A DNA stretch of 64,000 bases from JAQBQH01 sp035607415 (GTDB taxonomy: Bacteria > Myxococcota_A > Polyangia > Palsa-1104), in the NCBI GenBank assembly GCA_035607415.1, contig DATNAQ010000096.1, forward strand, positions 62,001 to 126,000, written 5' to 3'. The number at the start of each line of letters is the position of its first letter. Positions within the stretch are counted from its first letter, which is position 1. The notes beneath the pieces were generated by a model that worked only from the letters and a program-made list of their open reading frames with translations, was not told the DNA's origin and did not search any database. Of this stretch, positions 45,358-55,502 are shown one piece after another. The translations under genes and the position numbers were made by a program.

Positions 45358-46673
45358 GCTCGATCTCCGAGAAGCCGCACCGACTGCGCGCTGCGCAGCC
45401 GCCGGTGCGGGTCGTATTGGTCGCGCAGCGCGGCGAAGCGCGGCAGGCGCGGCTCCATCTTGGCGAAGTGCTCGGCCCGCGTGAACCGATCCTTGCTCAT
45501 GTAGATGCGCCCGCCGGCGGCGATCACGACCTCGTTGAGCCGGTCGATGATCTTCTGGATGTCGGGCGTGGCCGCGAGATCGATCGCGATCGACGTGCCC
45601 GCCATCGGGAACGAGAGCACGCCGCGCCCCTCGGGCCCGCAGTCCTTGATCACGCACACCGGCGAGATCGTCGGGTTCAGCCGCAAGAGCTCGCGCAGGA
45701 ACTCGCGCACCGCGGGGGCGCCGGCGGCGCGCGGAATCACGCACTGGTGCTGCGTGAAGCCGCGCCGCCCGAACACGCGGTTCCAGTGCAGCACCGCATC
45801 GAGCGGATAGAAGAACATGTGCGGCGGCTGGATCTCCTGGTGCTTGCCGCGCGGCGCGTTCCAATAGATGAAGCTGTTGAAGATGCGCGCCGTCAGCGGA
45901 TTGACCGCCCAGTTCGGCATCATGATCGGCAGCGTCTTGTTGCGCGGCTCGACCGGAGGGCGCGTCCCGGCCTCTGCCGCCGTCGCCCAGCGCCCGGCGA
46001 TCAAGAGGCCGCGTCCCAGGTTGCGGCCGCGGTGCAGGCAGTCGATCCAGCCCTTGGTCATCGGCCACGCGCCGGCGACACGATCGAGCCCCTCGATGAA
46101 CGTGTCGATGTCGGGCATCGGCTCCGACTCGACGAAGAGCCACGGCCCGGCGATGCGCTCGAGCGTGAATTCGACCTCGAGGATGTGGCCGAGGAGGCCC
46201 ATGCCGCCGACGGTGCCCCAGAACAGGTCGGGCTCCACCGTCGGGCTGCACTCGACGATGCGGTCGTCGGCGAGGCGCATGCGCAGCGCGCGCACGTGCT
46301 CGCCGAAGCAGCCGGCGACGTGGTGGTTGCCGCCGTGCACGTCGCTGGCGACGGCGCCGCCGAGCGTGACGTACTTGGTCCCCGGCGTCACCGGCGGGAA
46401 GAAGCCGCGCGGCATGACCACGCGGTTGAGCTCGGCGAGGCTGAGCCCGGCCTCGGCCCGCAGGACGCCGGTCGCCTCGTCGAAGGCGAGGATGCGGTTC
46501 GCCAGGCGCGTGTTGACGAGCACGTCGGCCGGGTTGGCCGGCAGCGACGAGTCACCGTAGGAGCGGCCGAGCCCGCGCGACAGGACCGCGCCGCGGCTGA
46601 GCGCTTCGAGGCTCTCGCCCACGCGCTCCTCGCCGGGCACCGCCTGGCCGCCCCAGCCGCTCAGCATCTGCAC
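45354..46673 (-). CDS. dprE1: DprE1-like FAD-dependent decaprenyl-phosphoryl-ribose 2-oxidase
   Basis: A 439-residue FAD enzyme whose blocks align with mycobacterial DprE1: LSRGLGRSYGD, LGGAVASDVHGGNHHVAG, FWGTVGGMGLLG, FFYPLDAVLHWNRVFG, LSFPMAGTSIAIDL and GGRIYMSKD. The catalytic Lys (Lys418 in mycobacteria) is Lys394 here. The benzothiazinone-reactive Cys387 aligns with Ala363. The family oxidises the 2'-OH of decaprenyl-phosphoryl ribose. It is the first gene of a pair with DprE2-like and begins 10 nt after the deoxyhypusine-synthase-like gene. ATG 46667 is an alternative start. Confidence 0.85.
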   Translation of the reverse strand: MQMLSGWGGQAVPGEERVGESLEALSRGAVLSRGLGRSYGDSSLPANPADVLVNTRLANRILAFDEATGVLRAEAGLSLAELNRVVMPRGFFPPVTPGTKYVTLGGAVASDVHGGNHHVAGCFGEHVRALRMRLADDRIVECSPTVEPDLFWGTVGGMGLLGHILEVEFTLERIAGPWLFVESEPMPDIDTFIEGLDRVAGAWPMTKGWIDCLHRGRNLGRGLLIAGRWATAAEAGTRPPVEPRNKTLPIMMPNWAVNPLTARIFNSFIYWNAPRGKHQEIQPPHMFFYPLDAVLHWNRVFGRRGFTQHQCVIPRAAGAPAVREFLRELLRLNPTISPVCVIKDCGPEGRGVLSFPMAGTSIAIDLAATPDIQKIIDRLNEVVIAAGGRIYMSKDRFTRAEHFAKMEPRLPRFAALRDQYDPHRRLRSAQSVRLLGDRA

Positions 46674-46682
46674 CGATTGATG

Positions 46683-47705
46683 TTACTTCGTTTTGGCGGC
46701 GATGAGCGCATTGGCGCCGGCCGGGTCCGCCTTGCACTCGAGGAGCGCGCGCAGGAGGAGCGGCGCGACGATCGTCGCGTCCGACTCGATCACGAACATC
46801 GGCGTCTCCTCGGTGAGCTTGTCCCAGGTGATCTTCTCGTTCGGCGTCGCGCCCGAGTAGGAGCCGTACGACGTCGTCGAATCCGAGATCTGGCAGAAGT
46901 AGGCCCACGGCTTCACGGCCTCTTCGAGATCGTACTTGATCGACGGCACCACGCAGATCGGAAAATCGCCGGCGATGCCGCCGCCGATCTGGAAGAAGCC
47001 GCAGCCGTGGCCGCTCGAGAGCTCGCGGTACTGATCGTAGAACGCGGCCATGTACTCGATGCCCGACTTCACGATCGACGCGTTGCACTCGCCGTGCTTG
47101 ACGTGCGAGGCGAAGATGTTGCCGAAGGTCGAGTCCTCGTGGCCGGGCACGACGATGGGGAGCTTGGCCTTGGCGGCGGCCAGCAGCCAGCACTCCTCGG
47201 GGTTGCCCTCGTGCAGCTCGCTGCCGATGGTGGTGATGAGCTCGTAGAAGTACTCGTGCCAGAAGCGGCGCGTCCCGCCCTTGGTCGCGCTCGTCCACAT
47301 CGGCACGATGGTCTTCTCGACGGCGCGGAAGGCCTCGTCCTCGGGAATCGAGGTGTCGGTCACGCGGCGCATGCGATCTTCGAGGATCTTGGTGTCGTCC
47401 TTCTTCGTCATGTACCGGTAGTCGGGGAAGTCTTTGTAGCTGTGATTGGCGACGAGCCGGAACAGCGACTCCTCGAGGTTCGCGCCGGTCACCGACAAGC
47501 CGTGGATGAGGCCGGCGCGGATCGCCGGCGCCATGGTGATGCCGAGCTGCGCCGACGACATCGCGCCGGCGACGGCCCAGAACATCTTGCCGCCGCGATC
47601 GATGTGGCGCCAATAGCCGAGGAGCGCGTCGCGCGTGGCGCGGGCGTTGAAGTTCTTGTAGTTCGTGAGGACGAAGTCGAGGATCGGGAACTTGTCGTTG
47701 GCCAT
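46683..47705 (-). CDS. Deoxyhypusine-synthase-family protein (bacterial polyamine enzyme)
   Basis: A 340-residue protein of the deoxyhypusine synthase family. Landmarks include GLSVTGANLEESLF, a FFQIGGGIAGDFPI NAD-binding stretch, SYGSYSGATPNEKITWDKL with Lys296 matching the lysine that carries the aminobutyl intermediate, and a C-terminal ESDATIVAPLL. Bacteria lack eIF5A, and bacterial members are thought to act on polyamines, for example as homospermidine-synthase-like enzymes, so hypusination is not implied. TATAAG lies 10 nt before ATG 47705. It lies directly upstream of the dprE pair on the same strand. Confidence 0.85.
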   Translation of the reverse strand: MANDKFPILDFVLTNYKNFNARATRDALLGYWRHIDRGGKMFWAVAGAMSSAQLGITMAPAIRAGLIHGLSVTGANLEESLFRLVANHSYKDFPDYRYMTKKDDTKILEDRMRRVTDTSIPEDEAFRAVEKTIVPMWTSATKGGTRRFWHEYFYELITTIGSELHEGNPEECWLLAAAKAKLPIVVPGHEDSTFGNIFASHVKHGECNASIVKSGIEYMAAFYDQYRELSSGHGCGFFQIGGGIAGDFPICVVPSIKYDLEEAVKPWAYFCQISDSTTSYGSYSGATPNEKITWDKLTEETPMFVIESDATIVAPLLLRALLECKADPAGANALIAAKTK

Positions 47706-47715
47706 CGCGCTCGCG

Positions 47716-47721
47716 CTTATA
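47716..47721 (-). promoter_or_regulatory. Probable -10 box (TATAAG)
   Basis: TATAAG on the minus strand, 10 nt before ATG 47705. A short leader of a few bases is expected, without a ribosome site. Confidence 0.4.
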
Positions 47722-47772
47722 TCACGGACAAACCAGAACAAACGACAGGGAGATCAAAGAGCTCAGGGAGGA

Positions 47773-49564
<1,792 letters not shown>

Positions 49565-49575
<11 letters not shown>

Positions 49576-50941
49576 GCGCGACTCCGAACTTGTCGGTCAG
49601 CGGCGTCGGCGCGTGGCCGTGCACGTCGAACGCGACCTCGTTCGCCGTCGGCTTGACCACGACCTCCTGCACCGCCGGCTCCGAGTGCTCGCTGAAGACG
49701 CGCATCTTGTAGCGCCCCGGCTCGAGGCTGCGGAACTTGAAGTGACCGCTCGCGTCGGTGAGCACGTAGTGCGGCTGCGACACGACCACGACGTAGGCCG
49801 ACATGTTCGAGTGCAGGTTGCAGCCGAGGTGGACGATGCCGTCTCGGGTGAAGGTGAACTCGCGCGACTGCCCGTTGCGGTAGTTGCCGAGATCGAACGC
49901 CGCCGCCTCCGAGCGCGAGAAGACGTTGTGGAAGATCGAGTCGAAGTTGGGGAACGCCACCGTCGAGCCGGTGGGAACGGCGAGCACGTGCGGCGCGAAC
50001 TCGCGGCCGCGCTGCTCGACGACGCGATGCACCGGCGTGCGCCTGGTGAAGCGGCCGCTCGCCGGCTCGAGCGTGATCACCGCCGGCTCGGCGCCGAACG
50101 GCTTGCCGTCGATCTGCAGCACGCCGGACAGCGAGCCGCGCTTGGGTTTGGCGTCGGGCGAGTCGTCGTCCGAATTGCCGACGGCAGCCGGCTGGCGCGG
50201 CGTCGACATCGGCATCTGCACGAGCGGCGTGGTCACGCGCGGCGGAGCGCCGTCGCGAAACAGCGACGCCACGTCGCCGAGCGCCTCGGCGCCGACGATC
50301 ACCTCGGCCGACGAGAAGAGCTGCTCGGCGAGGTTGCGCTGCCCGCGATCCTTGGCCTGCGCCGCTTTGTCGAGCAGCGCCGCCGCCTCGCGCAATGCCG
50401 CCGCGCGCTCGAGCGCCGGCGCCGACGCGCCCGACGGCGCGCCGTGTGTCGTCGCGCCGCCTGCTGCGGCACCGCCCGCCGCCGCGCCGCCGCCCGCGCG
50501 CGCCACCGCCGCGCCGTTGTCGACGATCGCCGGCTTCATGCCGCCGAGCGCGCCGAGCAGCTCGCCCTTCTCGCGCGACGGAACTTTGAATTTGTCGAGC
50601 GACTTGACGAGGTCCTGCACGAGCGCGTCGAACTGCGGCCCGGTGATGTTCATGCCGTCGTGCACCGTGCGCATGTCGCGCCCGGTGTACGTGCACGGGC
50701 CGCCCGTCGCCTGGCAGATCTGCTCGACGAGGAGCCGCTTCAGCTTGGGGATGTCGGTCTTGGCGAAGAACGAGTTGATGCGCGTGTCGGCGGCGAGGTT
50801 GGCGACGAAGTCGTCGACGACGGCGGTGATCGCCTCCTTCTTGCCGAGACGCTCGTAGAGCGACTTGTCACCGGATTTGGCGTTGGCGCTCGTCGCGGCG
50901 CAACCGAGCATGAACACGGCCGCCCACAGCATCGCTCTCAT
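49565..50941 (-). CDS. Secreted truncated-globin/cupredoxin fusion protein
   Basis: About 458 residues from ATG 50941 with GGGGAG upstream. An export signal comes first, with Cys14 a possible lipid site or cleavage after SANA. Residues about 27-120 are a group I truncated globin (SLYERLGKKEAI..., proximal His94 in TVHDGMNIT). An Ala/Gly-rich, helical linker follows. Residues about 310-390 are a cupredoxin with copper ligands His338 (IFHNV), Cys374, His377 and Met380 (LGCNLHSNM). A last beta domain (DASGHFKFRSLEPGRYKM) resembles carboxypeptidase-regulatory modules. It is coupled to the kinase gene. Possible role: periplasmic O2 or NO handling linked to a copper centre (inference). Confidence 0.88.
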
Positions 50942-51041
50942 CGGTCTCGCTCCCCTGCTACGGTGTGGTACGACCAGCCTGGTCGGGCGGATCGATCGTA
51001 TCACGAGGAAGCTGAGTCCTGCCGGCAGCTTGACGTTACAG

Positions 51042-51542
51042 CTACGAGTCGGCGAGGCAGAGCGAGAAGACGGCGGTGTCGCTCACCGCGCCGACCGTGA
51101 TGGTCAGCGTCACCGTCCAGTAGCCGGCCATGAACAAGTAGAGCGGGGTGATCGCGTACTGCCCGGGCGAGCTCGCCGCCATCACGTGCGCCACCGCGTC
51201 GGTGCCGTGTCCGTGATCGGGCATCCACGGCTTGACGTCGATCATCGCGTCGGAGACCATCGCGCCGTTGCCGTCGGCGACCTGGACGGTCCACTCGGTC
51301 AGGTCGCCGATGAGCGGCGGCGACGCCGCGCTCGACAACAGCGTCACCGTGAACACGCCGTTCGCCGACTTCTTCGCGATCGGCAGCGTCCAGCTGTCCG
51401 CGCGCGCGTCGCTGCACAGCTTGCCGACGGCGCCCGCGAAGTCGGACGGACCCATCGTCATGTCGGCGGCGCCGCCATTGCCCGAGCCGCCGCACGCGCC
51501 GAGCGTCACTGCGAGGAACGATATTGCGAGGGCGTGCTTCAT
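51042..51542 (-). CDS. YtkA-like lipoprotein
   Basis: A 166-residue lipoprotein (lipobox TLGAC) with an Asp-Met linker (AADMTMGPSD). The C-terminal half carries MPDHGHGTDAVAHVM..., PGQYAITPLYLFMAGYWTVTLTI, the Met/His-rich beta-sandwich pattern of YtkA/FixH-like domains, which are often metal-associated. It is divergent from a second lipoprotein and lies at the left edge of the copper/heme cluster. Confidence 0.75.
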   Translation of the reverse strand: MKHALAISFLAVTLGACGGSGNGGAADMTMGPSDFAGAVGKLCSDARADSWTLPIAKKSANGVFTVTLLSSAASPPLIGDLTEWTVQVADGNGAMVSDAMIDVKPWMPDHGHGTDAVAHVMAASSPGQYAITPLYLFMAGYWTVTLTITVGAVSDTAVFSLCLADS

Positions 51543-51642
51543 GGTCCGACGAGTCCAGGCTACGCCCGTCGCTGATCCCCCACAAGGGGGTGCGAAGATT
51601 GATCGCATGGTCAGGGTACGACCGTCGCCCCACAATGGCCTC

Positions 51643-52242
51643 ATGCGCCTCCCGGCTAGCCTGCTGTGTGCTTCCTTGCTCGTCCTCGGCTGCGGCGATG
51701 ACAACAACGGCGGCGCCGACATGGCCGCCGGCAACGACATGTCGATCTGCATCGGCGGCGGCGCGGTCAGCGGCGCGACGGACGATCACTGCATGGGAAC
51801 CTTCGTCACGGTCGATCCGTCGCAGTGCACCGTCGACGCGGGCGACAACACCGGCGGCAGCGGCGACGACTTCGGCGCCACCATGAACAACTCGAGCGGC
51901 AACGACGACGACTGCAAGTACTTCGTCAGCTTCACCGTCGCCGGCGGCGCCTGCGTCGGCACCGACAACTTCTTCACCATCACCCTCGAGGACGCGACCA
52001 CCAAGGCGCCCATCACCGGCGCCACCGGCATCCGTCCCGAGATCTTTGTGACCAGCAACGGAACCCCGGTCAACACTTCCTCGTCTCACACCACCGAGAT
52101 GTCCGGCGGTCAGTACAAGATCGGCCCCATCCGCTTCACCACCTCGGGCAACTACACCGTCCGCTTTCACTTCTTCGAAGACTGCACCGACTCGGAGAGC
52201 TCGCCGCACGGTCACGCAGCCTTCTTCGTGAACGTGCCGTAA
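51643..52242 (+). CDS. Lipoprotein, first gene of copper/heme cluster
   Basis: A 199-residue lipoprotein (lipobox LVLGC) with the linker ADMAAGNDMS, two Cys pairs and a C-terminal beta domain (GGQYKIGPIRFTTSGNYTVRFHFF then HGHAAFFV) similar in outline to the YtkA-like fold of its divergent neighbour. It could bind metal through its His, Met and Cys residues, but this is not shown. The gap to the next gene is 1 nt, so it leads the operon that continues with a cytochrome and MbnP/MbnH-like genes. CACAAT lies 6 nt before the ATG. Confidence 0.75.
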   Translation: MRLPASLLCASLLVLGCGDDNNGGADMAAGNDMSICIGGGAVSGATDDHCMGTFVTVDPSQCTVDAGDNTGGSGDDFGATMNNSSGNDDDCKYFVSFTVAGGACVGTDNFFTITLEDATTKAPITGATGIRPEIFVTSNGTPVNTSSSHTTEMSGGQYKIGPIRFTTSGNYTVRFHFFEDCTDSESSPHGHAAFFVNVP

Positions 52243-52243
52243 C

Positions 52244-52660
52244 GTGCGCCCCGCCGTTGCGCCGGTCGCGCTCGCGCTGTTCGCGGCCGCTGCGCTGAGC
52301 GCGCTCGCCGGCTGCGGCAACGCGAGCCACGCCGGCGGCGACATGCTGGTCGCCGGCGCCGACATGGCCATGCCGGAGAATTGCCCGAGCGATCTGCCGC
52401 CCGCGTGCCCGACGCCGGAGCCGAGCTGGGACGGCGGCGTGCAGGCCCTCATCGACGCCAAGTGCGTCGTCTGCCACCAGGCCGGCGGCCTCGCCTTCGA
52501 CAAGCCGTTCACCGACTACGCGAAGGTCTACGCGTCGCGTGGCGTGATGCTCGATCAAGTGTACTCTTGCTACATGCCGCCGCCCGACGCGGGGCAGCTC
52601 GACCCGTCGGAGCGACAGGAGCTGCTCGGCTGGTTCGTCTGCGGCTCGCCGAACAACTAG
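52244..52660 (+). CDS. Monoheme cytochrome c lipoprotein
   Basis: A 138-residue lipoprotein from GTG 52244 (lipobox LAGC). One heme site, CVVCH, is followed by a Met-containing loop (YSCYMPPPDAG) as possible axial ligand. The linker DMLVAGADMAMP precedes the domain. The domain from ENCPSDLPPACP to VCGSPNN is clearly paralogous to the C-terminal domain of the MbnH-like protein two genes downstream (SCPDDLPSSCP to VCGAPNN). It probably carries electrons to or from that enzyme. Confidence 0.85.
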   Translation: MRPAVAPVALALFAAAALSALAGCGNASHAGGDMLVAGADMAMPENCPSDLPPACPTPEPSWDGGVQALIDAKCVVCHQAGGLAFDKPFTDYAKVYASRGVMLDQVYSCYMPPPDAGQLDPSERQELLGWFVCGSPNN

Positions 52661-52669
52661 GGAGTAGGG

Positions 52670-53494
52670 ATGCGTCCACTCGTTCTGCCACTTCTCGTGC
52701 TCGCCGGCTGCGGCGGCAATCCGACGTACACGGTCACGTTCGCGCCGCTCGTCGCCGGCGCGCCGTTCTCGTGCTCGCAGACCTACGCCAACATCGGCAC
52801 CAGCATGACCACGATGACGCCGATGGACTTTCGCATGTACGTGCACGACGTCGCCCTGGTGCGCGCCTCGGGCGAGACGGTGCCTCTGAAGCTCAAGCCC
52901 GACGGCGTGTGGCAGGACGAGAACGTCGCGCTCCTCGACTTCGAGGACGGCACCGGTCAGTGCATGACCAACAGCCCCGAGACCAACATGACCGTCGTCG
53001 GCAGCGCGCCCGAGCACTCCGACTACACCGGCGTCAGCTTCACTGTCGGCGTGCCCGCCGATCAGGATCATCTCAACGCCGCCACCGCGATGCCGCCGCT
53101 CAACCAGCCGGCGATGTGGTGGAGCTGGGTCGGCGGCTATCGCTACCTGCGCATCGACGTCGCCTCGACGAAGAACGCCGCCTGGTTCTTCCACCTCGGC
53201 GCCGAGGCCTGCACCGGCGCGTCGACGACGTCGATCACCTGCAAGTATCCCGACTATCCGATCGTCGCGCTCTCGAGCTTCGACGCCAAGACGGCCAAGG
53301 TCTCGCTCGATCTGGCGACGCTGTTCGCCGATTCGGATCTCGACGCGCAGAACGATCCGATGGTCGATCCGGTCACGGGCTGCATGTCGTCGACGGCGGA
53401 TCCGGAGTGCCCGCCGCTGTTCGACAAGCTCGGGCTCGCCTTCGAGAGCAACGATCCGGGGCCCGCGCAAACCTTCTTCGGAGTGTCGCAGTAA
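52670..53494 (+). CDS. MbnP-like copper-binding lipoprotein
   Basis: A 274-residue lipoprotein (lipobox VLAGC). It matches the MbnP-like, four-Cys 'metallo-mystery pair' family: a long beta-sandwich with VTFAPLVAGAPFSC, DFRMYVHDVALVR, and the Trp-rich MWWSWVGGYRYLRIDV block, with Cys pairs in the first and last thirds. In studied systems MbnP (and the related CorA) binds copper through a kynurenine made from Trp by the MbnH diheme partner. The gene directly precedes an MbnH-like gene (2-nt gap), so the same maturation is likely. Confidence 0.85.
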   Translation: MRPLVLPLLVLAGCGGNPTYTVTFAPLVAGAPFSCSQTYANIGTSMTTMTPMDFRMYVHDVALVRASGETVPLKLKPDGVWQDENVALLDFEDGTGQCMTNSPETNMTVVGSAPEHSDYTGVSFTVGVPADQDHLNAATAMPPLNQPAMWWSWVGGYRYLRIDVASTKNAAWFFHLGAEACTGASTTSITCKYPDYPIVALSSFDAKTAKVSLDLATLFADSDLDAQNDPMVDPVTGCMSSTADPECPPLFDKLGLAFESNDPGPAQTFFGVSQ

Positions 53495-53496
53495 GC

Positions 53497-54900
53497 ATGC
53501 GCAGCGCGCTTTACCTGGCCTTGTCGCTCGTCGTCGTCGCCGGCTGCTCGTCGGGCGGCAAGACGACGCCGTACAAGTGGGAGCTCCCCGACACGCTGCC
53601 CTTGCCGGTCGTCCCCAAGGACAACCCGATGACCGTCGAGAAGGTCGCGCTCGGGCGCTACCTGTTCTACGAAAAGCGCCTCTCGGCCAACCAGAGCTAC
53701 GCCTGCTCCAACTGCCACCAGCAGCGCAACGCCTTCACCGACGGGCGGCCGGCGCCGGTCGGCTCGACGGGCGACGAGCTGCCGCGCAACACCATGCCGC
53801 TCATCAACGCGGCGTACATGTCGATGTTCATGTGGGCCAACCCGCTGCTCACCTCGCTCGAGGAGCAGATCATGGTGCCCATGTTCTCCGACGCGCCCGT
53901 CGAGATGGGCATGGGCGAGTACACCGACGAGATCCTCGCGCGCCTGTCGCGCGACGACAATTACCAACAGATGTTCAAGGCGGCGTACCCCGACGACAAA
54001 GATCCCTTCACGCTCAAGAACGTCATGTACGCGATCACCACCTTCGAGCGCACCATGCTCTCGGCGTCGTCGCCATACGACAAGTACCAGGCGGGCGACA
54101 CGACGGCGATGAGCGACTCGGCGATCCGCGGCATGAACGCGTTCAACACCGAGAAGTTCGACTGCTACCACTGCCACGCGGGCACCACGTTCACGACGTC
54201 GTTCCAGTCGGCGAACACGCCGCCGCCGCCGCGCGACATGCGCAACACCGGCCTCTACAACATCGGCGGCACGGGCGCCTATCCGCCGAACAACACCGGC
54301 CTCTTCGACTTCACGCAGTTTGGCAACGACATGGGCAAGTTCAAGGTGCCGACGCTGCGCAACGTCGAGCTGACCGCGCCCTATTTCCACGACGGCAGCG
54401 CCGCCACGCTCGAGGAGGTGCTCGAGTCGTACGCGCACGGCGGGCGCGTGATCGCGTCTGGCCCCTACGCCGGCGACGGCTCGATGAGCGTGCACCGCGA
54501 TCCGCTCGTCAAAGGCTTCGACATGTCGCCCGACGAGGAGGCCGACATGGTCGCGTTCCTGAAGAGCTTGACCGACACCGACTTCGTCAACGATCCGAAG
54601 TACGCCAACCCGAGCTGCCCCGACGATCTGCCGTCGAGCTGCCCGGGGACGGTGCCGAGCTACGCCACCGACGTGGCGCCGATCGTCAACGGCGTGTGCG
54701 CGGCCATGTGCCACGCGCCGGGCGGGATCGCGCAGAACCGCCCGCTCGGCGACTACAACGGCCTGTTCGCGCTCAAGGACGCTGTCCTCAACCAGGTCTC
54801 GGTGTGCAACATGCCGCCGGCGGACGCCAACCCGCAGCTCGGCGAGGCCGACCGCTCGACGCTGCTGGCCTGGATTGTCTGCGGCGCGCCCAACAACTAG
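53497..54900 (+). CDS. MbnH-like diheme enzyme with extra C-terminal cytochrome domain
   Basis: A 467-residue lipoprotein (lipobox VVAGC) of the MauG/cytochrome c peroxidase superfamily. Heme sites are CSNCH in the N-terminal half and CYHCH in the C-terminal half of the core, the normal diheme pattern. Core blocks include GRYLFYEKRLSANQSYAC, FKVPTLRNVELTAPYFHDG and YAHGGR. After residue 370 there is an added domain homologous to the cytochrome lipoprotein upstream, but its heme site reads CAAMCH (CxxxCH), a non-standard spacing. MbnH-type enzymes modify Trp in MbnP. The gene lies 2 nt after MbnP. Confidence 0.9.
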   Translation: MRSALYLALSLVVVAGCSSGGKTTPYKWELPDTLPLPVVPKDNPMTVEKVALGRYLFYEKRLSANQSYACSNCHQQRNAFTDGRPAPVGSTGDELPRNTMPLINAAYMSMFMWANPLLTSLEEQIMVPMFSDAPVEMGMGEYTDEILARLSRDDNYQQMFKAAYPDDKDPFTLKNVMYAITTFERTMLSASSPYDKYQAGDTTAMSDSAIRGMNAFNTEKFDCYHCHAGTTFTTSFQSANTPPPPRDMRNTGLYNIGGTGAYPPNNTGLFDFTQFGNDMGKFKVPTLRNVELTAPYFHDGSAATLEEVLESYAHGGRVIASGPYAGDGSMSVHRDPLVKGFDMSPDEEADMVAFLKSLTDTDFVNDPKYANPSCPDDLPSSCPGTVPSYATDVAPIVNGVCAAMCHAPGGIAQNRPLGDYNGLFALKDAVLNQVSVCNMPPADANPQLGEADRSTLLAWIVCGAPNN

Positions 54901-54905
54901 TAGAC

Positions 54906-54911
54906 TAGGAT
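54906..54911 (+). promoter_or_regulatory. Probable -10 box (TAGGAT), leaderless layout
   Basis: TAGGAT ends 6 nt before ATG 54918. It would give this lipoprotein gene its own transcript inside the copper cluster. Confidence 0.4.
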
Positions 54912-54917
54912 AGGCCC

Positions 54918-55493
54918 ATGAAGCGCGCGCTCATCGTCGTCTCGCTCCTCGCGTCCGCCGGGTGCGGCGGCGGCCCCACGCATCGCACGCCCGACGAGTA
55001 CACCGGCTGCGGGCAGGACGAGCAGTTCCGCCTGCTCGAGGACGCCGAGCCCACCGCCACCGTCGACGACGCGCAGGCGCCGCAGATGATCGCGCCGTCG
55101 AGCGGCGGCGACGCGCCCTTTGCGCCCAAGGTGATCGTGAAGTGGAACCAGAGCGCGGCCAGCCCCGGCCAGCCCGACGGCGACGTGCCCTACATGGACG
55201 GCGTCAACGGCTGCAACGCCTGCTGCCCGCAGTTCACGACCGGCTCCTTGACGACGCTGCACCTGCCGCCGGAGTCGGGCGACATCTACGACCTGCACTT
55301 CACCGTCGACGGCAGCTACGTGTGGCGCCTGGTCACGACGCTGCAGGAGTGGACGCCGTCGGATGACCTGTGGAACGCGTGGAAGGGCAAGAAGGTGTCG
55401 CTGCAGATCTGGCGCATGTCGATCCTCCAGAACAACCCGAAGGCGGGCCCGTTCGTCGCGACGCAGCCGTTCACGTTCACCGTCGGAAACTGA
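54918..55493 (+). CDS. Cys-containing lipoprotein in the copper/heme cluster
   Basis: A 191-residue lipoprotein (lipobox LLASAGC). The mature sequence has a GCNACCPQFTTGS motif and a separate early Cys, with a beta-sandwich-like C-terminal part (LHFTVDGSYVWRLVTTLQEW). The CNACC cluster could bind metal or form disulfides. I recognise no family. It lies between MbnH-like and the RegB-type sensor gene, all on the same strand with short gaps. Confidence 0.75.
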   Translation: MKRALIVVSLLASAGCGGGPTHRTPDEYTGCGQDEQFRLLEDAEPTATVDDAQAPQMIAPSSGGDAPFAPKVIVKWNQSAASPGQPDGDVPYMDGVNGCNACCPQFTTGSLTTLHLPPESGDIYDLHFTVDGSYVWRLVTTLQEWTPSDDLWNAWKGKKVSLQIWRMSILQNNPKAGPFVATQPFTFTVGN

Positions 55494-55502
55494 AGCGGTC
55501 CG

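Noticed and set aside
46683..47705. Hypusine modification pathway
   Set aside because: eIF5A is not expected in bacteria and no deoxyhypusine hydroxylase is present; a polyamine role is more likely.
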